From Kryptolebias marmoratus (lineage: Eukaryota; Chordata; Actinopteri; Cyprinodontiformes; Rivulidae), in assembly GCF_001649575.2 (NCBI RefSeq), contig NC_051450.1:8043386-8107385 (forward strand): DNA of 64,000 nucleotides, in the 5' to 3' direction. This document shows, piece by piece, positions 35,926-48,926 of this stretch. Made by a program: the position numbers and the translations under genes. Position 1 is the first letter of the stretch. Each line of letters starts with the position of its first letter. The notes beneath the pieces were generated by a model. That model had not been told where the DNA came from. It worked only from the letters and a program-made list of their open reading frames with translations, and made no database searches.

Positions 35926-36373
35926 TGTCAGGCTCGGTGGTGACGGAGACGAACCCTGAGTGCAGACTCATTTTCAAAACAAAAACTTATTTATTAAAAT
36001 AAAAAACAATAAACAAAACAAACAGCTGACATGGCAGCAACTCAAACAGAACAAAAATCCACAAGCACGGCAGGGTAAGGCAACAAGGAACCATGGCACA
36101 GAGAACAGCAACAACCAACAAACGACAAACAATGAACCATCGGATAGTGAGAGAAGTGACCGGGTTTTTGAATACTGAGGGTGACAAGGTAAGTGGAAAC
36201 AAGTGAGTGGGGATGATGACAGACAAGTGGAGATGGGCGTGACAAGGAGGGCAAAAGCGAGACGGAGGAGGGGTGAATACTGGGCACAATACAAAAAGGA
36301 AAAAAACAAACTGAAACAACAACAAAACAATAAAGAAAACAAAACAGAAAACACAAAAATCCAAATCCTGACA
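35926..36373 (-). mobile_element. Solo LTR, 448 bp, with 5-bp target duplication
   Basis: The element runs TGTCAGG...CCTGACA (TG...CA ends) and is flanked by TTTTG on both sides (35921-35925 and 36374-36378). Read on the minus strand it has AATAAA signals near its far end, as expected of an LTR. No internal region is present, so it looks like a solo LTR left by recombination. Open frames across it are by-products. Confidence 0.75.
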
Positions 36374-36379
36374 TTTTGT

Positions 36380-38190
36380 CAGATTTTATTTGTCCTTAAA
36401 CATCACAGAGAAGCACCTGGAGGTTATTTCACACACCTTCAGTTGTTAAAGCGAAATACATCTTAAAGGAGCTAAAGTTATACGTTTAATATATGTCATA
36501 ATTTATTTAATTTATTATGTTTCGCTTTAATCAAAAGACAACACAGGTTATTAAAATTAACAGCTGTAGTTTGTAACTCTGACTCTGTTCATTAAAGTTA
36601 CACTTCTTTATATTAGAAACTTTAAATTACAGCCCTAAAGAAACAATTTAACATTATAAAACATGAAATCCAGCAGGGTCATTCAGGTTAAATATTTGAG
36701 TTTTTTCCCTAAAGGTCATAATTTTTCCCAAATGTTATCTCTAATCAGACACTAAATCATTCTATGGGCTCAATGTTTCTTTGAACATACTGACAGTTTA
36801 ATGCAGCTTTTTTTTTTGTATCTTAACAAATATTGTCCTATGATCTTTACAGGGAAATATTATTATTATGATAAGACTGTTCATGCATTTTACAGTACTT
36901 TTTAAAAGGCTTTATCGCTGGAAAAAAGAACCCTTAGAGCTGAAAATATTTCAGCAAATACCTCAGGGTTTATTGTCCATCCATCTCTGGTGGTAAGTTT
37001 AGTGGAAAAAGCAGCTCTAGTCAAATTATTATCAATATATTGTTCTGCAGTGAGTCAGGCAGAGTCTATAAATGGACCACGGTTCTCCTGGCTCGCTCCT
37101 GCATTTGCAACATCTGGCCTCAATCTGGCCCGTACGCCCTGTCATCCCCAGGGAGACGAGTTCGCTGCTTAGGTTTCACTCAGCTCCACCCGCACGGTCT
37201 GCTGGGGGTAACTGAGTCTGCAGGACGGGGGTGTGTTTGTGACAGAGAGAACGGAGAGAAACGTGAAGCTCAGCCTCACATCCAGAGGCTGGAGAAGATG
37301 ACATAACACTGAGTCACAATCAGAAACAGAGGTGGTCTACGTCTGCTTTAAGCAACAAAATAAGCCAGCTGGAGTGGTTTCAGTCCCCACATTTAGATTA
37401 ATACAAGCTGAAACACACACAGAGTTTCTGAAAGGCAGCCAAGTTTTGATAGAGAGCTGACCGACTCCCCACAAAGTCCACTCCCTCCTGCCTCCAACTC
37501 ACTCCCAATCTGCCCTCATTCTCTCTTTTGTCTGCCCAGCCCTTCCTTTCTTTCATTCTTTTTTTAATTATCACTCCATTTCAGGCTCTGATATTGTTTT
37601 CCTAAAAGTCCACTGCCTTTATGTCTCCCTAAAGGCTGCCCTGTTAAAAACAGTGACTTGTGTGTGTGTGGAGCTTATTACGACTCAAATTTACCTTTTG
37701 TTTATTGTCATTTAGCCTTTGAGACCAGCGTGCTAGCTGATGTGCATTTCAGAATTGCTTTTCAGTATATTTGGAAAACTACTCTTCAGCTCTCAGTATG
37801 CTTTACATTTGTTGTTTGAAGAATTAGATTTATTTTAAAGTTACTCTGTAATGACGTAAATAGTCAGGCTTTTATTTTGACAGTCAATATTATCGAGAAA
37901 ACAGGAAGTTAAAGCTGAAAATTGAAGCAGAATGATGGTAGCTGCACATGGCTGAATTTATTTTAATCTGAACTTGTATTTCATGTAAATCCTGCAGAAA
38001 GCAATAAGGGTAAGAGCTTTAGGTTCTTAACAGACGTGATGACAGATCACTGAATGTTTTGGAGAGTTTTATTAAGCTTGTATGCTTTAATAAGTATGTT
38101 GTTTATTGCTTTGGTAATTCACAAATCACTTACCTGTTGGCTATGTCCTTTTATAATTAGGATACAGTTTTATACTTGCCTTGTATCTGA
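36380..38190. other. Intergenic, no supported gene
   Basis: A GC-richer island at about 37040-37310 has overlapping open frames but no family motif or consistent splice sites. The rest is AT-rich. Confidence 0.45.
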
Positions 38191-38209
38191 ATGCTAATTT
38201 GAGAATTGT

Positions 38210-40830
38210 ATTAGTATGTCTTTTATTTCCTTTCTTTTCTGTAGTTTCTCTCCAATTCGGTGCAGCCATCATTGTTCTGTGTTGAAGAAGCCATTAAAGG
38301 AGCAAGAGCGCTCATTTTTCTATACACATACTGGGAACAGTACAGTGAAAAGTCCTGCTGTCAGAGGCATAAACAAGCTCAATAACAGAAGCCCAGCTAG
38401 AAGACGATGATGCGAGGAGCGCCATCAGTGTTCACCTCAAAGCGAAAGTCTCCTTCCGAACGCTCAGTAGCTAGTGCAGCTGCGAAGGCCAGAGTCGTAG
38501 CTGCAGCTGCACACTACAAGGTTGTATTTGTGCAGAAAGAACTAGAACTTAAGAAACAGAGAGCCAAATTAGATCTGGAAAAGGCAACACTTCAGGCTGA
38601 GAAAGCAGCAGCAGTCGCAGAAGCTGAAGTTTTAGAGGCTGCAGCAGCGACAGAATGAGAGGGTGCACACGGTGACAGGAGGAGAGTCTCACATCTGACA
38701 ATCAGACAGCGAACAGAAGCATATCTGGAGGATCAAGCTGTCAGTTTTAAACCCTTCTATCTCTCCTCAGGCATATTACCTCCATTAACAAAAAAGGAGG
38801 CTACTGAGCTAAGCCTGACCAATTACTATGACGTCTTGTCTAGTGAACCAAACTGCACACACCTAAGTGAACACCTGCCAGCAGTGGAGCAGACATCACA
38901 TCCAAACCATTAGACCAGCTCCCATCCTCAATATTTATCAGGTGCAGGATCCCTCAATGAATTATTTAAGCTCACCTGAGAGAACCCCACAGCACACCTT
39001 TCCTTCGCCTGCTGCTATCACGATAGATTTTGCTAAATATTTAGCATGCAGGAAGTTATCAACCACAGGTCTCACCAAATTTAAGGATCAGAATTTAGTT
39101 CTTGGCAGTCGTCATTTCTCAACGCCACCCAGGGCGTATACCTAACAGCCAATGAAGAGTTAAATCTAGAAGTAAAATGACTCAGAAAGGACTCACTTGA
39201 CCATGTGGAAAGGATTAGAGCTGTCCATGTCACCAACCTAAAAGCTGCACTTCAGTTGTGTTAGTAAAGACTTCGAGAGTGCGCAACTCCTGAAACGATA
39301 CAAGATGTTTTCATCAAAAGGCTGGACAGTTTTCCTCACCTATGTTCCAAGGAGAACATTAAACCAAAAGAGCTAAGTGACCTGCTTGTGTAGTTGCTTT
39401 CAGCTAGAGAGGATGAATATTTACCAGGCCTCAGTCTTGACATGCCGCAGGGTCTTAAGCCCATTGTTGAAAAGTTGCAAGTAAATCTGCAAGAAAAATG
39501 GCTGTTGGTTGGCTCAAAATACAAAGAACAATATAGGGTCTGTTTTCCCCCCATTTTCATTCCTCTTGAACACTGTGAGTGGTGAAGCCAGGGCTAGAAA
39601 TGATCCCAGCTTTGTGGTGATGAGCTTCAGTCGCCTTCACTACGGCGCTGACGAGCTTGTAACAAAGCAGAACAACATGAGTGCTGATATTTCTGCCTTT
39701 AAGACAGATGTGTCTGCAAATGGGGATTCAAGTTCTGAGGAAAGAGTAGAAACAAACAAAAGACGTGGAAGAGATCTGGCTAAGCACTGTCCACTTTTTA
39801 ATAAGCCCTTTGCCCGTCTCTTAGTCAGCTGAAGTTCCTGTTACAGAGCTAGACACTGACCAACAAAATACTTCTCCTTCGGAAGTAACGTCACGGTGCA
39901 CTGAGGTCTTCATGTACGATCTTGTGCTAAAATATGCTTAGTGCATGTTTTCCCAAAAGGACAACAAGAACGCTCCATTAAGATGTCTGCTATCCTTTAT
40001 GACCAGAGCAATCACTCTCTCACTAAGTCGGCCTTTTTCTAACTCTTTGGCAATGATGGTGACCTTTCCCTTGACCTGATGAGGACACGTTCTGGACCAC
40101 TGAAATGAGTTGAAGAAAAGCAGTTTGTTCCCAAATAGAAGCAGTGAATGCTGGAGTTTGTATCGATTTTCCCCCACTCGTTGAATGTAAACAGGTTATG
40201 AGCAGCAGAGCAGAAATCCCGTTTACCAGAGGTCGCTCTTTCCCATGCTCACTTAACTGTGGCGCCACACATACCAAAGCTCAACCCCGAAGCACAGATG
40301 CTCATCTTACTGGGGTTGGATTTCATCCCTCTTCCCAACGTGAGTCAGCAAATCAGTGGACCTCATAATGCTTCCATTGCTTGCATTTGGATTTGGAATG
40401 GATGATAGTTGTTGAGGTTTGTAAGGAAAGAACCCGTAAACCCACAAAACCAACATCCCTCCTTTCTCATACTTTGTCAGAATTATATCTGTGTAAAAAT
40501 TGAGTTACAATTATGCATAGAGAGTTTCATAGAGATGACCAGAACAGCTAGATTGCTCCCCTACCAATTAGGTAATCTAGACCACACCTACCACTGAAGA
40601 AAAACCCAGTAATGAAAGAGCAGTTTGCTGATGTCATGATGAAGCTTTTTGAAAACGAACCGGCTGAGGTTGTTCCCCCTCTCAGACAAGATGAAGAGTG
40701 TTGATTCCTACCTATCTTTGGTGTATACCGTCCCCAAAAAGCAGGTCAAAAACATGTGGTGTTTGACTCCAGTGCACAAGAATAAGGCATCTCTCTCTTT
40801 CAGCGGCACTCCGCTCACCGGTCCAAATTT
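38210..40830 (+). mobile_element. Broken BEL/Pao-type LTR retrotransposon
   Basis: The frame at 38407-38658 encodes an Ala/Lys/Glu coiled coil (SAAAKARVVAAAAHYKVV) like the start of BEL/Pao Gag. At 39394-39620 there are segments resembling the later Gag domain (LQEKWLLVGS, then ARNDPSFVV in another frame). Near 40650-40830 a segment resembles the polymerase region (FSGTPLTGPNL). Several stops and frame changes separate them, and the element stops abruptly at another repeat at about 40840. No paired LTRs were found. Non-functional. Confidence 0.7.
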
Positions 40831-40834
40831 ATAG

Positions 40835-40960
40835 TTCCTATAAAAAGTATTCACCCCCTTGCATGTTTTACGCTTTTTTTTATTACTGTCATAAATCAAT
40901 CATGGTAAATAGAAATTGGCCTGTTTCATTGCATTTTTTTTACCTTCAGTCCAGTTCATA
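40835..40960 (+). repeat. Unclassified fish repeat fragment
   Basis: The sequence TATAAAAAGTATTCACCCCC and the following CATAAATCAATCATGG block occur widely in fish genomes as transposon-derived repeats. Class not determined. Confidence 0.45.
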
Positions 40961-43900
40961 ATCCCATTATGAAGATTGTTTTTTTTTCTTTTTCTCCGAG
41001 CTGTTACTGAAGTAGTCTTTGGTAACATTAAGTCTCGACATTACCAAATAAGCTGAGTTAACTGACTGAACTTTTCTCAGACTTAAATAACAAATGTAAG
41101 TCAATGAGATATCCCCCTAAGTGTTAAAACCAAATACATGTGTGTGAACTTCATTCCTGTGTTTGTAGAAATAGATTATTAACTTAAACACGCACATTAT
41201 TTATGAAAACAATGACTAAGAACAGTAATATGTTCCAAGTCTCCCTCCTTCGTCTCTTTGAGTTTCTGCCAAGGAAAACACCCTCCTAACACACACACAC
41301 ACACACTGAGAAACACACACTTTGTTCATAATATCAGTGCCAGTGGACTACAGGACCCAGAGCTGAACAATATCACTGGTTTCTGGCTCACACACTCCCT
41401 CACACACCCCGGGAAGGGAAAAGTGGGATAACAGAAGCCACCAATGGGCACACAGGAAAAACCCAAGACCAGACCAACAATAAAACAGGAAATATTTGGG
41501 GACTTTCTAAAATTATTTTGACTCTTTCTTGTTATTCTCAAGAATCTGTTGGGGTTTCTGCTCTGTTCTGCACGTGATAGAGGCTCTCTTTATTACATTA
41601 TGATTATTTATATTGTAAAGACACACATAATAGGGAGTCACCGTAACTCAGACCTCATAATGAAAATGTCATTTTTTAGTGAGACATCTTTACGGTTGGG
41701 TCAGGGGTTTGTAACTTTTATGATCGAAACAACCCGTTCTGTCTTTTTTCCCACCAAACAACATTTTTCTGAAGCTGCAAAACCTACTTCACCCATGAAA
41801 TGAAAATAAGGGCTTATAAATCTTTTTATAAATGTATAACTAAAGTTTCTGTTGGGTTTATAAAAAATGACACTTCAAGAGGTGTTGAAATTGTATTTGT
41901 TTTTATGTATTAGAGCAAAAAAAACAAAGAAAAACAAAATCATAAAGAAGGACAATAATTGGATAGGCCTTCTTTGAAATATATTAAACACAGAACTATG
42001 CTGACCTGTTTGAGTCGAACCATACTAAAGAAATTTTAATAATACAGTAAAATATTATATGATTTAATATAATACGATACAGTAGAATTTTACAATAAAA
42101 ATATAGGATGACACAAAACAATACAACACAAAAAATTTTTATTAGAATACGGTATGATACAATATGATAAAACACAATATGATGCTATAAAATTCTATAT
42201 GTTAAAATAAAATATGGTGATACAATATGACACAGCATGACACTATGACATCTGTACCATGTTCATATCTGAATAATGATATAATTCTAGTTTCTGAATG
42301 TGATCATCAATAGACCTGTTGATGTCCTGTTTCGTTCTCAGCTGATTGTGCTTTTTTTTTTTTGCTTGTAAAACATTTGATTATAAGGAATTATTGTTGT
42401 GGAATAAACTTAATCCAAGTTAAAACTGAGAATCTTCTAAAGAGTAAAGGTTTGTTACAATTGTCGACAAGGGAGAGCAAACGCATTCTTCAACAGATTC
42501 TGAGTCCTCCAGAATGATTGTCCGTCTATCTATTGCCTGCTGGGACTCCCCCTTTGCGTTCACAGCTGGTGACAGGAAAAGTTGACAATTCCACTAGACA
42601 CAACACCCGAGACAGAAACCAGTTTTAACCAGCCCTGTGGTGTCTAAGACCTTGACCAACAGCACTTTGTTTTGCCGTAAAAGAGAAATCTTATCAAGCC
42701 AACAAACATGCTACATTGTGTCAAAGAAAATGTTAATACATTAAAGTAAGAAATCACACACACAATGCAACACCAGCATATAGATAATGTCATGATACAG
42801 CAATTTACCAATAAGCAATGCATTTTAGACGGTCCTACAATAACAAACCATGTTTATTCACGAATGCAAAATGTTTGGGAAAAATTGGAAATTGGTAAAA
42901 AGTTCTGTGGCATCTTCAAACGCTTTCTTTTTACTGCCATCTGACATAATCCTGTTGTTAGGCTTCCAGTCTGTTCTAAGCACTTTACATCACCTTTCCC
43001 TTTTTCTCTTTCCTTTTCTTCAAGGTGGAGCTGTGGGCAGGCTGATCTGCTGCATTGCACTTCCTCTTCCAGCCATCTCGCCTGAGTCCAATTACCTCAT
43101 CATCTACTCCTGTTTAAGGTCAGCTCAACCATCATCCGACACGTGTCACTTTGGTGAGCTAATCGCCAAGCATTCAAGCATTTTCTGTGTTGACGAGTGT
43201 TCCTTGAGATTGTATTATTACCTGTGTTCCTGGTGTGAGGATGGTTCGATTGTTTGCCTTTTTTTCATGCTCATGTGTCCAGGAGACTCAGATCTCCTCA
43301 GTTCTGACGATGATTGATTCCTACAGAAAGGAAAATACTCACCTGCCTTCCACTCTCCACCGTTGCCTCTTCTTGTCTACTCAGAAGTCTGGATCCTCGC
43401 TTTCTGTCCTCACTCTTCGGAGAAAAAGGCAAGTAAGACGACAAGTTTGAACAAATAATTGTTGAAAGATTCAAGTTTCGATTTCAAAGTTTAAAACTCA
43501 TTTCTTTCTAGTGACAATGCTTTGAGATTATCTGCTTCCTCCGTTGTTTCACATATCGTAAAACAATGGATTTACATTCGTGTTATTTCTTGTGTCAGCA
43601 CTTTTGGTTTTTTGCTAACCAACATTTAGACACCAGCTGTGACCAACTTTCTCATCTTTGATTCTCGTCTCATCCACGCCTTCAGCAAGAGCAGGAAAAT
43701 ATGCTTAGCCTGTTTTATTTTATTAAATAAAATATTGTTATTCATCATCATCAGAGTATCAATTTTAGGTTGCACAACATCTATGTGTTGCACCAGTTCT
43801 TGATAAAAAGCATTTAAAAATAACGATAAAGTCGTACTCAGATACTTTTCAGCAGTTTTAACTTGTTCATTTGACTTAGAAGCAGAAAAAAACTAAGTGC

Positions 43901-46495
43901 TGTTGCTGATTATCTTAACTAAAACCACACGACGAGGGACGTTTTGACACCAATGTTATTTATTAGTTCACAACGTGTCGGAATTTTCTGATCAGACAGC
44001 GAAATGTCGTAATTTTTTTCCAGTTTTCTTGCCAGCGCTTTAATATGATAGACATGCTTAAAGTGGGTTCATTAGATTCAACCTCATCGGATTTCCATCC
44101 CAAAATGTATGGAAACACACCAGGAGGGTCATTTATTCCAAATTATTAGAAGGCTGAGCAAAACAAAACATAAATGGCTCTGATCATGTGTGCTCTGATT
44201 TATTGCATTTTTCTTTTATCCCAACACAGGCATATTGATTGCAGCCAAATGTACAAGTACTTTAATAGTATTCTCACTTCCAAATTTCAGTGTTTTCACA
44301 CAGATTTTGTGCACAAATTAAAAATGTGCATTAAAACAAGAAAACAGAAGTAGAAGTTGGGAAAAGGCACTGAATCCCTGAAGCCTGTTTTCAGAGTTCC
44401 CATGAAAAAGTCCAGCAGAAGGCTATTTCTGCTTTTGCATTTTTACTTGTTTCCTAAAAAAACAGAAGCCAAAGAGCAGCCCGGGCCACTCGGATGGGTC
44501 AGTCCTCATCATTCAGCATGGTCCCTGCTCAAAAATCAAAACAAAGGAGCTACATTTGCTGTTCCTGGAAAAGCAAAACTCCAGCGTAGTTTTAATATTG
44601 CAATCATAGTGTTTTTGTTGTCGTGTTTGGAGCCTAACATAAAGATTTTGTGCCCAATTGATTGTTTAAAACTTGATTTCACAAAGATTTTAAAGTCCAG
44701 TGGGGAGACTGACAAACAGGGCTGATACAGCTCAACATTTAAACAATTCCTCTTAGGGTGTCAGCAAACGTTTTGATTCATATCTGTGTCTATAAAGTAA
44801 AATTGTAACATGTAGCTCACATTGTTTTTCTCTTCCTCCCTACCAATCTCTCTCTGTCCTCCCTCCCTTTACTCTGTCTCTCTCTGGCTGTCAGGAAAAG
44901 GTGAACAATATGACCTTTAGTTGCAGCGATAACATTCTCCCTGAGGAATTCTACGCCGCCGCAGTTTTCCTTTCACATTCTCACAGGTTTGTTTTCGCTA
45001 GCGGCAGCTCTGTTTTCCTTAGAAATGATCATCTGGGCACCCGTGATTAACGAGCAGCTCTGGGGTCAGGTTGGAGGAAATCAGGCCTCTGTGGGGTCGA
45101 ACACACGCATTCATGCCCGAAAACATATATTCAAACCACTGAACAAACTGTTTTCTTCTTATCACATGGGTCACAGTGATATGAAGTTGAATTTAAAGCA
45201 ATGAAAAGCTTCATGAAATTCTTCTAAAACTTTCTTTTCAGTGCTACATTTGAGCTGAGAGCGGAAACGACGGTAAATGAGACCCAGAAGCAGAGGTGTT
45301 GTAGCCAAAAAGAGGCCCTTGGGTTAAACATGAGCTGTTAGACCCCCTCAATCCTCCCCGCCCTGACTATTCATACCCTGTCACTTCACAGTAACCCTCA
45401 AACACAGCTGACTACACAAAGATCCTCAATGTATCAATAAGCACTTTCACAAAACACTTCAAGCCGGGACTTGGATGTCTTCTGGCCGCTAAGGTGTGGT
45501 TTCGGAATGGAACAAGGTGGAGAGGGGGGGGGTTAAGGCCGACCCACCCCTGATTCTCCTTTTTACCGCGAACAACAGCGAAACAGTCGACATGTGCAAA
45601 GATAAGCCATCTCCGGGGCTCAGTAATGTGATGACATACAGTCTGTGCGATGACCCGGTCGCAGGATTAAACAACAAACAGATTTATTACCGAGGGAAGA
45701 TTGATGATGACACACAGCAATGTTTAAAAAAAAAAATAGTGAGCCACAAAAGAGAATCCAAAAACAAGTTAATTTGTCATGTTTCAAAATGAGGAAGATG
45801 TTCGTCACACATGTAATACGTTGCGCCCCACGTCAACACGGCTGAGTTCCGGTCCACGCCTCTTTTAGTTCCGCAACGCCCGCTTCATTTCTGAAAGCTC
45901 ACAGGACGTTTGTAAGCGATCAGAGGCAGCATGAAGACGGACCGGTCTTTGTGGCCATATTGCAGAACTGTTTTATGAAAGAGCCTCCTGAGTTTCGTTA
46001 CCTGGAAACTTACCTGAGAATGAGGTCATGGTTATCTACTGAAAAACTATTTTAAAAATCTGTCTTTTCCATGACCTGGTCTAGTTTGACTCAGCCTGTT
46101 TATGAATTTTTGGTGTCTTTGTTTTCAAATTATTTTAAAAATGAACACGACTGATTCTTAAAGCAACTTTTCTTATTTCTTTTTAAGCAAAGTTACTGTA
46201 TGTGGAGCACTTATGAGTAGTCAGCAAAATAATTCTCATGTGAAAGTTAATTTACCAGCTATTCAGAGCAGACGACACAGCTTAGTTCGCAACAAATTGC
46301 AAATGGCTTTCACTAAGGCGTTTCCAAAATGTGTCCAGGCATTCACAAAAGTTCTCAATTTCCTTGGGTGTCTGGAACCCATCTCAAGCCCTTCTCAATT
46401 TAATTTCTGTGAGTCAAAACGTGCAAGAAATGCGAGAGAAGGGGTTGGCAACCTATGACGCCAAATTGTGACTGATTGGAGTCAGCAATGAAAAC
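40960..46495. other. Intergenic, no supported gene
   Basis: AT-rich. 42030-42260 is a degenerate repeat of a roughly 10-base AATATGATAC-like word. The 155-codon frame at 42850-43317 is poor in motifs and rich in leader-like sequence; I read it as repeat DNA. No convincing exon was seen. Confidence 0.45.
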
Positions 46496-46501
46496 CAGAC
46501 T

Positions 46502-47821
46502 TTACGAGCACCACGAGACCCGGCCATTCTTAGCTGCAGCAGCAAGAAGACCAGCTGCAGCCCTCAGCAGGTCAACCTGGTCCTCGTCCAGGTTGGGGTC
46601 CTCATCCAGCAGCTTCTGCACTTTGCCTCTGAGGTCTTTATCGCTTGACGTCTGAAGACAAAATGATGGCAGGATTGGGGAGAGGCCTGTGTTCATATGG
46701 TCCAGGTTTCTCAGTTGTTAGGCATAACTATTACATCACTGTTGCATGACAATTCTTGTGATTGTCGAGTGTCAATAATTGCGTCAAAAATGTGCAGTTT
46801 TGTTGTGCAACAACTGTGCTATTGTTATGGTACTCCCAGTGAGTATTGGCCCAAATTTTACTGAGAAATTGTGCGACATTCATGCAAATGTTGAACTGCA
46901 CAGCAGGTTCAACATAGCTGGGCTTTCTTTGCATAATCTGGCAGGACAAAAACTCTAAGAAGTTACAGGTGTGTCAAAGGTGGTTCTGATGTTCCTTTGT
47001 TAACTCACGCTTTCTGTTTTAGTCTCTGTGTTCGGTTACATGAGAAGGAATGTATCATTTGGTGTTTTTTCTGCTTGGAAAAAAAGTACATCCAAAAACT
47101 AAAGTTACAAAAAATAAATTGCTTTGAGGTTTTATTCATAAAAGAACAGCAGTTTGCTTTATAGGAAATTGAAAAATATCAAAATTCTGACAGAGTTGGA
47201 GTTGGTTGAACACTGGGAAAAAAGACAGAACAGGAGGAATTTATCACCTGAACAAACAGAACTTGTCCTTTCTGCTGAAACTGTCACTACAACCTGACAG
47301 TAACACATGAGACCGGCAATCAGGAGAAAATAGCCAGGTTCCCCAGGGTCCTTTTAGTGTTTCAGGGGCAATTTGTAGGAACCCGTGTGACGCTTGAGAG
47401 AAAACAACCAGTCAGATCTTGTGGGAGTCTAATAGTATCATTTGTTGCCATTTCTACAGTCGCTGAGATGGTTAAACTTTCAAAAGTTCACCATCCTGTC
47501 AAAGTTACAAAGTTTTGCATTAACTTATTGCAACATTTTGTAAGCGAGCAAACTAGGCACAAATTGTTGAACTTTTTTCTTACAGAAAGTTTTTATCCAT
47601 TATATGATCCACTAATGACGTGCTTTTGATGCTGTGATGATTCAGGACTGAAGCAATAATCAATAAATGTGACGGGTTTTTTTTTCCTTGCTTCATTGTA
47701 TCTCCAAAGATGTGTCAGTACTCTGTGCCGTTCAGAGTTAAAGGTATTTTTTTGTTGTTGTTTTTTTCCCCTCAGTTCTTACTTTAAAGGACTTCTCCCG
47801 GGACTGATCTGGAGAGATGCA
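46502..47821 (-). CDS. Two exon-like segments of an unidentified gene (3' end)
   Basis: On the minus strand, 47821-47783 (39 bases) is bounded by TTTCAG and GTAAGA and reads CISPDQSREKSFK. The segment 46651-46502 (150 bases) follows TTGTCTTCAG and reads from TSSDKDLRGKVQKLLDEDPN, through DQVDLLRAAAGLLAAAAKNG, to a stop. Both are open in phase 0 and join in frame. Codon use looks protein-like and the second part would be a charged then Ala/Leu-rich helix. I found no convincing 5' exon or start codon, and I do not recognise the protein. It lies between TNFSF10 and NCEH1, on their strand. It may be the tail of a small gene or two chance segments. Confidence 0.42.
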
Positions 47822-48766
47822 CTGAAATACATTCATTAGCTTGTCCAACAAAATTGTTTTAGTCAGTTTTATGGTGACTGACGACGATGCAAAAAGTCAT
47901 CAGAATGCATTACATGTAAAATAATTGAAGGTTTTTGCATTGGCACCCTTATTACTATTTGCTGAGTGAATATCCATGCTTGCACTCAGGCCTGTGGCCT
48001 TTTTAGATGCATGCTCTCTTAATCCACCACCACACACACGGAGGTTTGGGTGATTAAATCCTGATGGGCACCAATCAATCAGACAAGCACTGAGCACGCC
48101 CTGTGGCGCTCCAGATGTGTGGCTGACTCTGTTTGTATGGTTGCTAATGGCACGCAGAAAACCGAGAGCTGCCTGTCAGGAAAATCGTGTTCCTGCTCAT
48201 CCTCTTGTTACCATCTACTGATCGCATAATCTTCCAGGCATGTTGCATTCCGTCACGCAGACATCTGATGTGTTTCTGTTTCTCTAATTCGACTCGAAGA
48301 GCTTGTGAGAAACAAAGTGAAGAGAAATGAATCCCAACAGCAGAAGTTCTTTGTTTCGCAGAGGCGAAAGGGGACAGTAACAGCAGTTTTTCACAAGTCT
48401 GTCACTCTGCGCGCAGCTTTTATTGCTCCTCCAATTCATCACATCACATATAAATCAAAACGACAAAAAAAAAAAAAAAATCTCACACTCTGAATCCAAA
48501 GTTTAACATAAAAAACTGACATCAGTCACAGTACACTAATGAGTTTAACATTGTTCGTGTCACTTTGATATAAAACATGATGAAAAGTACCAAGAAGCAC
48601 GTTGTTCGTTTGGTAAATGACCCCAGCAAATTCAGGGTTTTTACATCCGAGTCCGTCCTCAGGAATGGAGCAATTCTGAAGATTCTGGCGCCACCTCCTG
48701 TATCAGACTTTCAACTTGAAATTAGGTCAAAATAAATAAATAAAAATACCTGCAAACTGTATAATG

Positions 48767-48926
<160 letters not shown>

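Noticed and set aside
35960..36466. Long frames on both strands, including Cys/Phe-rich minus-strand ones
   Set aside because: They fall within or across the edge of a solo LTR with a target duplication; low-complexity translation.
37040..37306. GC-richer open frames in the intergenic region
   Set aside because: Overlapping frames of similar length and no conserved motif; not enough to call an exon.
42850..43317. 155-codon plus-strand frame
   Set aside because: No domain, no splice context; the middle reads like LTR or leader DNA of a retroelement. Could be re-examined with transcript data.
44357..44725. 122-codon plus-strand frame
   Set aside because: No recognisable motif, no good start context and no neighbouring exons.
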